Shown here in pieces: positions 16,467-24,033 of a stretch of 64,000 bases of DNA. Source of the stretch: RGIG464 sp045643185. GTDB taxonomy: Bacteria > Myxococcota_A > Bradymonadia > UBA4248. Numbering within the stretch: position 1 is the stretch's first letter; each line of letters starts with the position of its first letter. The stretch covers positions 4,799-68,798 of the forward strand of contig JAZUKH010000279.1 of the NCBI GenBank assembly GCA_045643185.1, written 5' to 3'. The notes beneath the pieces are model-generated. The model saw only the letters and a program-made list of their open reading frames with translations, made no database searches and had not been told where the DNA came from. The position numbers and the translations under genes are program-made.

Positions 16467-17471
16467 ATGTTTACAGAATCGCAAGTCATTCAAACCATTC
16501 ACGAGCTTTTTCCAACGCGCCCTGAGATCACGCCGCTCGGTATCGGCGACGACTGTGCCCAACTCGCCCACCCCGGCGCCCTCGTGACGACCGACGCAAG
16601 CGTCGAAGGCGTCCATTTCGACCTGGCTTACGTCTCGCTCGCCGAAGCCGCTTACCGATGCCTCGCTTCAAACCTGAGTGACATCGCCGCCATGGGGGCT
16701 TACACCACTGGCTGGACGCTCGCACTCGGCCTAAAACCAAGCTTCGACTTTAAAGACATCGTCGACGCGATACACGCGCTTAAACAATGCCTGCTTGACC
16801 ACCAGCTGCCAGACGCGTGGCTCGTTGGCGGCGACGTTGTTTGCGCACCAAACGCGATTTTTTCCATCACCGCATGGGGCGAATGCCGGGCAAACGAAAA
16901 AACTTGGTCATGCATCACCCGGTCAGGCGCCAAAGTGGGTGACAATATCGCTGTCTTTGGCTGGCCTGGCCGCGCCGCTGTCGGACTCAAATGCCTCATG
17001 ACGACCAACCGGGCACAATGCCTCGATTTGCCAACAACACAGGCCTTTTTACACCCCAGGGCGCTCACCCAACTCGGCCCCGCGCTTGCCCAGGCTGGCC
17101 TCGTCTCTGCCATGATGGACACTTCGGACGGCGTCTACACCGATCTGCCACGTCTCATCGCGCAAAGTCACGTCGGCGCGATCGTCGACATCGACGCGTT
17201 TCAAAACGATGACGCCATTCAAGACGCCCTCAAACAACTCGATGTCAACGCGCCCAATCAGGATCTTTCACAGATCTTCGGCGGCGAAGACTACGGTCTG
17301 CTCGCCACTCTCCCGCCAAACAAAGTTGATTGGGCCCGCAAATTGGCGTATTCTAACAACGTTCCCATGACCCTCATCGGTGTGATCACCGATTCAAAGG
17401 AACTTATATGGCGACAGAATAAAATGCAGATTCGCCTAAAAGACCAAAGTTTCAAGCATTTTTCTGGTTAA
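16467..17471 (+). CDS. thiL: Thiamine-monophosphate kinase
   Basis: Phosphorylates thiamine monophosphate to thiamine pyrophosphate with ATP, the last step of TPP synthesis. 334 aa. Family motifs: GIGDDCAQ (metal/ATP binding), TTDASVEGVHFDL, NLSDIAAMGA, LVGGDV, SAMMDTSDGVYTDLPRL and GGEDYGLLAT. The gene is 15 bp upstream of a methyltransferase-like gene and probably cotranscribed with it; no other thiamine genes or TPP riboswitch are visible nearby. Confidence 0.95.
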   Translation: MFTESQVIQTIHELFPTRPEITPLGIGDDCAQLAHPGALVTTDASVEGVHFDLAYVSLAEAAYRCLASNLSDIAAMGAYTTGWTLALGLKPSFDFKDIVDAIHALKQCLLDHQLPDAWLVGGDVVCAPNAIFSITAWGECRANEKTWSCITRSGAKVGDNIAVFGWPGRAAVGLKCLMTTNRAQCLDLPTTQAFLHPRALTQLGPALAQAGLVSAMMDTSDGVYTDLPRLIAQSHVGAIVDIDAFQNDDAIQDALKQLDVNAPNQDLSQIFGGEDYGLLATLPPNKVDWARKLAYSNNVPMTLIGVITDSKELIWRQNKMQIRLKDQSFKHFSG

Positions 17472-17486
17472 ACAGGTCAAACGACG

Positions 17487-18323
17487 ATGATGAAAGACAA
17501 ACAAACGCAACAAGCCGAACGCACCGCGAGACAACAGGCGATCAACGCAAAATTCGTTGACCCGTATTGGTCAAAAAACGTCGACATTCCACTCATGGAA
17601 ATGAGTATGATGATGCCGATATCGCAAACGCCCATCGTTTTGTTGCCCGAAATGCGCTACGTGTCGCTCATGCGCATGGTGCTTGAGATCTTTCCAAAAG
17701 TCGGCAAGATGATGATCGTCGACTCGGCCAACACACGCTTCGAGCAATTTCGAAACATTTTTACCGAAACTGGCCCAAGTCTCTATTATTCTGCCCAGAA
17801 TTTGAACGCCCTCAACTACACGGACGATGTGTTCAACAACGTCATCAGTGAGATCAGTCTGCCCACGCTAGCTTCCTTTGAGACGATCTTGCCCGAATAC
17901 AGCCGCGTTTTAAGAAAAGATGGCCGTATGGTCCTGGGAGTCCCACTCGTGGGAACGTTCCCAGCTTTTTTTGATATTCTGAACGAAAGTCTTCTTAAGC
18001 TATCGCCCAGAGATGCCAAACCGCTCGAAATTCAAAAAAAAATGACTGTCGAACACGTCAAAAGTGTGCTCGAGCGCTCCAAATTGCATCTCGATGGTTG
18101 CGACGTCACGACGTTTGAACTCAAATTCCAAACCATAGAACAACTCCTGTTCTCAACCTTCGTCGAAACGTGCTTTCTTAGCTACTGCATCACGTTTCCT
18201 TTGGAATACGCCGACACGCGTCAGCTCCTCATGCTCACTTTACGCGCTTTTCATCACTATTTTCAGGGTGAAGAGATCACGTTTCCCGTCAAAATGGGAC
18301 TCTTTGCCGCAACCAAAAATTAA
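17487..18323 (+). CDS. SAM-dependent methyltransferase-like protein (degenerate)
   Basis: A 278-aa protein with the general layout of class I methyltransferases of the Methyltransf_11 kind: a beta1-like strand GKMMIVDSANTRFEQFRN, an acidic/aromatic beta4 region LNYTDDVFNNVISEISLPTL, and YSRVLRKDGRMVLGVPL (beta5 with preceding helix). The Gly-rich SAM loop is replaced (VDSANTR), so catalysis is uncertain. The Met-rich N-terminal segment (MEMSMMMPIS) is unusual. It lies between thiL and an rRNA methyltransferase. Confidence 0.72.
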   Translation: MMKDKQTQQAERTARQQAINAKFVDPYWSKNVDIPLMEMSMMMPISQTPIVLLPEMRYVSLMRMVLEIFPKVGKMMIVDSANTRFEQFRNIFTETGPSLYYSAQNLNALNYTDDVFNNVISEISLPTLASFETILPEYSRVLRKDGRMVLGVPLVGTFPAFFDILNESLLKLSPRDAKPLEIQKKMTVEHVKSVLERSKLHLDGCDVTTFELKFQTIEQLLFSTFVETCFLSYCITFPLEYADTRQLLMLTLRAFHHYFQGEEITFPVKMGLFAATKN

Positions 18324-18365
18324 GTTGCGGCAGATCCACGTCTTTCAACCTGCAGAGACCCGATC

Positions 18366-19610
18366 ATGCAAAAACCCAATATCGTCAAATTACACATTGA
18401 TGAGCGCACCGAATTCCGCATTCGCCGCGAAGCGCCATGGATCTTCAACAAATTCGCAGATTTTGGCAAAGAGACACCGAACAACGGCGACCTCGTCGCG
18501 ATTTACAACAAACGCAACTGCCTGATCGGCATGGGACTCTACGATGCGTACAGCCCGATCTCGGTAAGGATGTTGGCAAAAAACGCTAATTTTTCATGCG
18601 AATATTTTGCCGATTGCCTGACCCAGGCATTGGAACGACGCGCCGACGCCGAGATCGCCACTCGCCAAACAACGGGACTGCGCCTGTTGAGCGGCGAAAG
18701 TGAGGGCCTGCCGGGACTCGTCCTGGATGCTTATGATCAGACCTGGGTCCTAAAAGTCTACACGGCTGTTTGGGTGCCGTACCTTCACGATCTGATCGAC
18801 GTCATTCGATCACTTTGTTTCACTGACAAATTTCCGGTGCCCGGAGCCTATACCCATCAGCCGACGCGCCTGGTCCTGCGTTTTGGACACGACATTATCG
18901 ATCACTTCCAAAAGGCCGGCTTTGGCGAGTCGTCCGTCGTGATCGGCAATGACCAGCAACCTTACGCAGATTTTCTCGAGAATGGTGCCACGTTCCGCGC
19001 CCAAGTCTTTCATGGTCAAAAAACGGGATTCTTTCTTGACCACCGCAATCACCGCACGTTGATACGCAGTCTTTCAGCTGGCAAAAAAGTTCTCGATCTT
19101 TGTTGCTACACAGGCGGATTTTCGATCAACGCTGCCCTTGGCGGTGCCACAGGCGTTTGGAGCCTTGACATGGATCGCCGCGCCCTCGAACTCGTTCAAC
19201 AGCATTACGAATTGAATGCCAACAACGCAGGCATTGCGAATTGCGAACACGTGCCAGTGCGTGCAAATATGTTTGAATGGCTCGACCGGGCTCGCCAACG
19301 CACGACGCGCTTCGACCTGATCGTCGCCGATCCACCCAGTTTTGCCTCTTCTCAGGCGCAGATACCCAATGCCGAAAAATCCTACATTCGGCTGTTCTCA
19401 CAGGCGGCTCAGCTGCTATCACCACATGGTCAGCTCCTCTGCTGCTCCTGCTCCTCGCACATCGGCGCCGAAAAGTTTGCAGACATCGTCGAAAAGGCAC
19501 TCAAACACAGAACGATCAGTGCCATCGACTACACAGGGCTACCCGCCGACCACATCGCAAATTTCCCAGAAGCACGTTATCTCAAAGCCTGGCTAGTCAC
19601 TGTCAAATAA
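18366..19610 (+). CDS. rlmI: RlmI-type 23S rRNA cytosine methyltransferase
   Basis: A 414-aa enzyme expected to methylate a 23S rRNA cytosine C5 position (m5C1962 in E. coli numbering for the family). N-terminal PUA domain (about 1-75: RREAPWIFNKFADF, GDLVAIYN...IGMGLYD), a middle region with EGLPGLVLDAYDQTWVLKVY, then the Rossmann domain: KTGFFLDHRNHR, VLDLCCYTGGFSINAALGGA (SAM loop) and ADPPSF (Asp322). The C-terminal CCSCSSHIG is typical. Compare the fused homologue at 1446-3008, which lacks the PUA domain. Confidence 0.92.
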   Translation: MQKPNIVKLHIDERTEFRIRREAPWIFNKFADFGKETPNNGDLVAIYNKRNCLIGMGLYDAYSPISVRMLAKNANFSCEYFADCLTQALERRADAEIATRQTTGLRLLSGESEGLPGLVLDAYDQTWVLKVYTAVWVPYLHDLIDVIRSLCFTDKFPVPGAYTHQPTRLVLRFGHDIIDHFQKAGFGESSVVIGNDQQPYADFLENGATFRAQVFHGQKTGFFLDHRNHRTLIRSLSAGKKVLDLCCYTGGFSINAALGGATGVWSLDMDRRALELVQQHYELNANNAGIANCEHVPVRANMFEWLDRARQRTTRFDLIVADPPSFASSQAQIPNAEKSYIRLFSQAAQLLSPHGQLLCCSCSSHIGAEKFADIVEKALKHRTISAIDYTGLPADHIANFPEARYLKAWLVTVK

Positions 19611-19746
19611 ACCGCCGCTTGGCAGAACGCGATTTGTCCGCTATAACGTCATTTTTGACCACGGCACTTTGAAAGCATTGATTTTCTAGCCCAAAAGGGC
19701 GAAACTTGCCGATACCATATCCACTCATTTCACACATATATTCATC

Positions 19747-20211
19747 ATGAAACCATCGCTCGAAGGCGTAAAAATTATCGCCAAAAATAAAAAAGCCTAC
19801 TTCGATTACATCATCGAAGACAAATTTGAGGCTGGTATTTCGCTCGTCGGCAGCGAAGTAAAGAGCATTCGCGCCGGTCATATCTCGCTCGGGGATGCGT
19901 TCGCCAAGTTTTCAGACGACCGAAATCCAGAACTCTACATGATCAACGCGCATATTGCAGAATACGCCTGGGCAAATCGAAATAACCACGACCCGCTCAG
20001 ACCACGAAAACTGCTCATGCACAAACGTGAACTTGCAAAAATTTCGCAAGCGCTCGAACGACAAGGACTTACGCTCATTCCCCTCGCCGTCTATCTCAAA
20101 AACGGACGCATCAAAATTGAGCTCGGCCTGGGCAAAGGCAAGAAAAACTACGACAAGCGCGAATCGCTAAAACAAAAAACCGCGCAAAGGGACATGGAAC
20201 GTGGAGATTAA
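19747..20211 (+). CDS. smpB: SsrA-binding protein
   Basis: Binds tmRNA and delivers it to stalled ribosomes in trans-translation. 154 aa. Motifs: KNKKAYFDYIIEDKFEAGISL, GSEVKSIRAGHISLGDAF, HIAEYAWANRNNHDP, RKLLMHKRELAKI, and the C-terminal basic tail GKGKKNYDKRESLK. No ssrA gene was recognised in the window. The 3' end overlaps the next gene by 11 bp. Confidence 0.96.
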   Translation: MKPSLEGVKIIAKNKKAYFDYIIEDKFEAGISLVGSEVKSIRAGHISLGDAFAKFSDDRNPELYMINAHIAEYAWANRNNHDPLRPRKLLMHKRELAKISQALERQGLTLIPLAVYLKNGRIKIELGLGKGKKNYDKRESLKQKTAQRDMERGD

Positions 20212-20482
20212 ACTTTCCAGAACAGAAGTACAGACCATCTCTGTACAGACCAGAAAACGTATGTTGGGACGCGTACGCTGGTACGATACTGCCCTGTGCT
20301 ACGGTTTTTTGCGTTCAGATGACGGTTCAGGCGAAGACATCTTCTTCCACAAAAGTGGCATTCAAGTGCCACACATTCGCACGCTCCGACCGGGGCAACG
20401 CGTCCTCTTTGACTATTGCGCCACGCCAAGAGGAAAATTTGGTATGAACATCATTCCGATCCTCGAAGACGAGCAAAAATAG
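20201..20482 (+). CDS. Cold-shock-domain protein
   Basis: A 93-aa protein that overlaps the end of smpB by 11 bp in another frame, suggesting translational coupling. After an 18-residue basic N-terminal lead comes a single cold-shock OB-fold: GRVRWYDTALCYGFLRSDDGSGEDIFFHKSGI, with RNP1 (CYGFLR, variant of KGFGFI) and RNP2 (DIFFH) intact, then GQRVLFDY. It should bind single-stranded nucleic acid. The RNP1 Lys-Gly is altered to Leu-Cys, so it is a divergent member rather than a standard CspA. Confidence 0.88.
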   Translation: MEIKLSRTEVQTISVQTRKRMLGRVRWYDTALCYGFLRSDDGSGEDIFFHKSGIQVPHIRTLRPGQRVLFDYCATPRGKFGMNIIPILEDEQK

Positions 20483-20500
20483 TCTGACCAACCTCTTTTC

Positions 20501-21994
20501 ATGTTCACAACCAATCTTTTGTTGACCTTGCTCTTTTTGGCAGTCACGCTCGGTGTGTTTTATGTCGTGCCTGCCTCCAGAAGGTGGATGGTTCTGCTTA
20601 CGGCAAGCGTGATTTTTTACGCATCAGCACATCCATACCTGCTTTGGCTCGTCGTCGCAACCGTCACATGGACCTGGTTTGTCGGCCTCAAACTCACAGC
20701 CGCTTCACAAGGCGCTTCGCGCAAATCCTGGCTCGTCGCAGGCATCCTGCCCATCGTACTCGTGCTTGGCGTCTTCAAATACTTCAACTTTTTTAGCACT
20801 TCCATCGCCGAACTGCTCAACCAATTTGGACTTGCCGCCGACCCGCTCACGCTCCAGCTCGTGCTGCCACTCGGCCTCTCATACTACTCGTTCAAGCTCA
20901 TCAGCTACCTCGTCGATCTCTACCGCACAAAACGTGAAGCAGAATGCCATCTGGGCTATTTTGCAACCTACACACTCTATTTTCCACAGATCCTGTGTGG
21001 TCCCATTGAGCGTTCCACCACGTTTCTTTCTCAACTTCACGCTGGACCAGTTTTTGACCAGACACGTTTCGCCATAGGCATTCAACGCATCATCCTCGGT
21101 CTGTTCAAAAAAGTCGTCATCGCAAACAGCCTAATTTTGTATGTCGACAAAGTCTTTGCTGCACCTCAACAATTTCCAGGGCTCGCCCTTTGGACTGCTG
21201 CTTTTTTGTATTCCGTACGAATTTATTGTGATTTCTCTGGCTATTCAGACATCGCCGTCGGCATGAGTCAGATGTTCGGCCTTGATTGTCCCAATAACTT
21301 CAATTGCCCGTATTTGGCTCGCAATAACCGCGACTTCTGGAACCGCTGGCATATTTCTCTTTCGACCTGGCTGCGTGACTACATTTATATTCCGTTGGGC
21401 GGCAACCGCGTAGGCGCCTGGCGACACCGTCTGAACATTCTCATCACATTTTTTGTGAGCGGTCTTTGGCACGGTGCCAACTGGACTTTCGTGTGTTGGG
21501 GACTCATTCATGGCGTCTGGAACATGCTGACGCCCAAAACCAAACGAGCCACAACAAACACGCCAGCTTCCAATCAGACAACACAACCAGCTACCACCAC
21601 ACGCCGTTTTACGTCCACCCTGGTTTTGATCTGTCAGACTTTGTTAACCTTTGCTGGTGTGACGGCTGCCTGGATCTTCTTTCGATCACCCAGTTTAGGT
21701 GCCGCATGCGACTATTTTGCCCGTATGTTCACGGCTTTTTCGCTCACACCACAGGCATTGGCACTCGCCATTTTGCCCTTTACCGGCGATAACACATGTC
21801 TCATACATTTTTTGGCGTCGATGGGCTTCATTCTTTTCCTCTTCATCTATGAATGTCGACAAACTTATGCGCGTCATTCAATACAGAACGATGACAAGCC
21901 GGTGCTGTCCATGCCTGTTTTTACCATGATGCTTGTGGCCATCCTCATGTTTGGTGCCTTCGGTCAATCCAGTTTTATGTATGCCAACTACTAA
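20501..21994 (+). CDS. MBOAT-family membrane O-acyltransferase
   Basis: A 497-aa polytopic inner-membrane protein of the AlgI/DltB-like MBOAT family, which moves acyl groups (usually acetyl) across the membrane onto extracytoplasmic glycans. Seen: about 9-10 hydrophobic segments, LPLGLSYYSFKLISYLVDLYR, the PQILCGPIER motif, the NFNCPYLARNNRDFWNRWHISLS-type motif, YIPLGGN and the catalytic-His region FFVSGLWHGANWTF. It is 9 bp upstream of a SGNH-like partner gene, the usual arrangement of two-part polysaccharide acetylation systems. The target glycan is unknown. Confidence 0.92.
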   Translation: MFTTNLLLTLLFLAVTLGVFYVVPASRRWMVLLTASVIFYASAHPYLLWLVVATVTWTWFVGLKLTAASQGASRKSWLVAGILPIVLVLGVFKYFNFFSTSIAELLNQFGLAADPLTLQLVLPLGLSYYSFKLISYLVDLYRTKREAECHLGYFATYTLYFPQILCGPIERSTTFLSQLHAGPVFDQTRFAIGIQRIILGLFKKVVIANSLILYVDKVFAAPQQFPGLALWTAAFLYSVRIYCDFSGYSDIAVGMSQMFGLDCPNNFNCPYLARNNRDFWNRWHISLSTWLRDYIYIPLGGNRVGAWRHRLNILITFFVSGLWHGANWTFVCWGLIHGVWNMLTPKTKRATTNTPASNQTTQPATTTRRFTSTLVLICQTLLTFAGVTAAWIFFRSPSLGAACDYFARMFTAFSLTPQALALAILPFTGDNTCLIHFLASMGFILFLFIYECRQTYARHSIQNDDKPVLSMPVFTMMLVAILMFGAFGQSSFMYANY

Positions 21995-22003
21995 CGCCCT
22001 GCC

Positions 22004-22954
22004 ATGAATCTCCTTAAACGATATCTCATCCTCATCGCAGTCGCCTTCGTTCTCGTCGTTCTGCTTAGCCTGGTCAAAAACGAGTTTGCTCGACATTTAC
22101 CCGGCTACGACACCGGACTGCCTGCCGTTGAAAGGGAATCGGCATCCAACCAGCTAGATGCTCTATTCATGGGATCCTCGACATTCAAACGCGGTCTGGA
22201 CATGACGCAATTCGACCAGGCCGGACGAAACGGGGCGTTTTTAGTGGCCTACAATGGCAATCAACCCTTCACGATGCAGATGGCCTTGTCCGAATTGTGG
22301 TCACATGGTGTGCGTCCCAAACGCCTGTACGTGGATTTTTACCCCTACCTTGTGGCCGCCAACCCCAAACTGAGTGACGCGCGTCTTCTGGTTGAGACCG
22401 ACACAGCCTTCAAATGGTCTTTATGGCGACGCCTGTGCGAAGCGGATGCCTGTGACGCCACGACGTTTCACGAAACATTCGTCACCTCAAACAACGTACT
22501 GATCCTGTTTTGGCCGCTCTACCGTTGGATGAATCGAGAAAAAACGTATCGAGGCGCATCACGGGTTCCCATGCCAGGTTCGACGACTGACCAGTTGAAT
22601 ACCAAACCGCTTTTTGGACAGCGCGACGGGCTTCAAAGCATTCAGTTGACAGCCCTGCAACGCCTGACCGAAGAGGCCAAATCGCTGGGCATCGAGGTTT
22701 ACTTCGTCGAAACACCCAAATACACGCGCCTCCAAAACGACCATACCTATCAGACCTATTTGCAAGCCATGATCGATGCAGCATTGACCTATTTGCCGCG
22801 CGAAAATTTGATCTTGGCGAGCGACCTGACATTTGACCAAAGCGAACCGACGTATTTTAATGATCTGGTACACCTTTCTACAACCGGCGCAAAAGCCTTC
22901 ACAACAGAGCTGATTCGTGCAATCGAACGTGTCGATAAAAAATCAAAAAAATAG
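22004..22954 (+). CDS. SGNH/AlgX-DltD-like acyltransferase partner
   Basis: A 316-aa protein with one N-terminal membrane anchor (YLILIAVAFVLVVLLSLV) and a periplasmic domain. The SGNH-type nucleophile motif is LFMGSSTFKRG (Ser58/59), and the C-terminal Asp-x-x-His element is DLVHLSTTGAKAF, the pattern seen in AlgX/DltD/DUF1574 proteins. Together with the upstream MBOAT protein it probably receives the acyl group and places it on a polysaccharide outside the cytoplasm. Confidence 0.82.
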   Translation: MNLLKRYLILIAVAFVLVVLLSLVKNEFARHLPGYDTGLPAVERESASNQLDALFMGSSTFKRGLDMTQFDQAGRNGAFLVAYNGNQPFTMQMALSELWSHGVRPKRLYVDFYPYLVAANPKLSDARLLVETDTAFKWSLWRRLCEADACDATTFHETFVTSNNVLILFWPLYRWMNREKTYRGASRVPMPGSTTDQLNTKPLFGQRDGLQSIQLTALQRLTEEAKSLGIEVYFVETPKYTRLQNDHTYQTYLQAMIDAALTYLPRENLILASDLTFDQSEPTYFNDLVHLSTTGAKAFTTELIRAIERVDKKSKK

Positions 22955-23104
22955 CTTGCAAGCCTGTGGATAACTCGTTAAAAGTGGCGCGCTTTTGCGC
23001 ATGGTGTGCAAATGCGATTGATTTTAATCCGGCAGGAAAAGGCCGGGTGGGATGGCGGCAACAGGCAATGGTGCCTTGATGTTACGGTCCCTGGAGGAAA
23101 AACG

Positions 23105-23779
23105 ATGAAAGCAATTCTTGGTCGCAAAATTGGTATGACACAGATCTTCACGGCGGATGGCGAAAGCGTTCCTGTGACGGTCGTTAAATGTGGTCCCTGC
23201 AAAGTTATCCGCAAAAAAACTGTGGATGGCAAAGACGGCTATGCTGCACTCGTCGTGGGCTTTGAAGAAGCCCGTAGTGCTGAAGTAAACGGCGAAACCG
23301 TTTACAAAATGAACAAAGCTGAACTCGGCGTTTTCACGAAAGCCGGTGTTGAGCCCATGAAATCCGTTCACGAAATCCGCCTCGACAGCGCTGAAATCGA
23401 CAAATACGAAGTCGGTCAGGAACTCCGCGCTGATCTCTTCGTCGCCAACGAATATGTTGACGTCATGGGAACGAGCAAAGGCTCCGGTTTCACGGGTGTC
23501 ATGAAACGTCACAACTTCGCTGGTGCCAAACGTTCACACGGTGCCCACGAATATATGCGTCACGGCGGCTCAATCGGTACGACCTCTACGCCAGGTCGTG
23601 TTCTCAAAAACCGCAAAATGGCTGGTCAGGATGGCAACGCTCGCGTCACCGTCCAGAACCTCAAAGTCTTCAGCGTTGACGCTGATCAGAACCTCATCCT
23701 CGTCCGTGGTTCCATCCCTGGTGCTAACGGCTCCGTCGTTACGGTTCAGAAATCCGTCAAAAAAGGCATGAGCTGCTAA
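23105..23779 (+). CDS. rplC: 50S ribosomal protein L3
   Basis: A core 50S protein that helps start assembly of the large subunit near the peptidyl-transferase centre. 224 aa, complete: MKAILGRKIGMTQIF start, GTSKGSGFTGVMKRHNF, HGAHEYMRHGGSIG, GRVLKNRKMAGQ. The start at 23105 is fixed by a GGAGG Shine-Dalgarno. The surprising point is context: rplC is normally second in the S10 operon, yet here it is alone, with an acyltransferase gene upstream and a strong terminator directly after it. Confidence 0.97.
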   Translation: MKAILGRKIGMTQIFTADGESVPVTVVKCGPCKVIRKKTVDGKDGYAALVVGFEEARSAEVNGETVYKMNKAELGVFTKAGVEPMKSVHEIRLDSAEIDKYEVGQELRADLFVANEYVDVMGTSKGSGFTGVMKRHNFAGAKRSHGAHEYMRHGGSIGTTSTPGRVLKNRKMAGQDGNARVTVQNLKVFSVDADQNLILVRGSIPGANGSVVTVQKSVKKGMSC

Positions 23780-23803
23780 TCGCTCTCTGCTGGAAAGCAC
23801 TTA

Positions 23804-23830
23804 AAGCCCGCGTTCATCGCGGGCTTTTTT
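23804..23830 (+). terminator. Rho-independent terminator after rplC
   Basis: AAGCCCGCG-ttcat-CGCGGGCTT followed by T residues, a perfect 9-bp stem. Confidence 0.93.
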
Positions 23831-23865
23831 CGTTTTTCTCGCTACAGTTCAACCGGTTGTTGATT

Positions 23866-23924
23866 GTCTGGTCAGAAATTCAAAATCTCAGCCGTAGCGA
23901 AGCCGAAGGCAAGCAGGCTGAGAT
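23866..23924 (+). repeat. Family B hairpin element (copy 1)
   Basis: Flank GTCTGGTCAGAAATTCAAA, then ATCTCAGCC / GGCTGAGAT stem (23885-23893 with 23916-23924) around the loop GTAGCGAAGCCGAAGGCAAGCA. The same loop recurs at 29.48 and 63.59 kb. Confidence 0.85.
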
Positions 23925-23958
23925 GTAACCTTTTCTCGCATGAAATACCTTTGCACCG

Positions 23959-23988
23959 TTGCACACCACGTCACGTTAAGCGTATAAT
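23959..23988 (+). promoter_or_regulatory. Predicted sigma-70-type promoter
   Basis: TTGCAC at 23959-23964 and TATAAT at 23983-23988 with an 18-bp spacer, about 45 bp before the TTG start of the AAA+ regulator gene. Confidence 0.65.
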
Positions 23989-24033
23989 GTCGCGTCACTT
24001 TTGGCATGAGCGTTTTAATATAGGGATCTTCCA

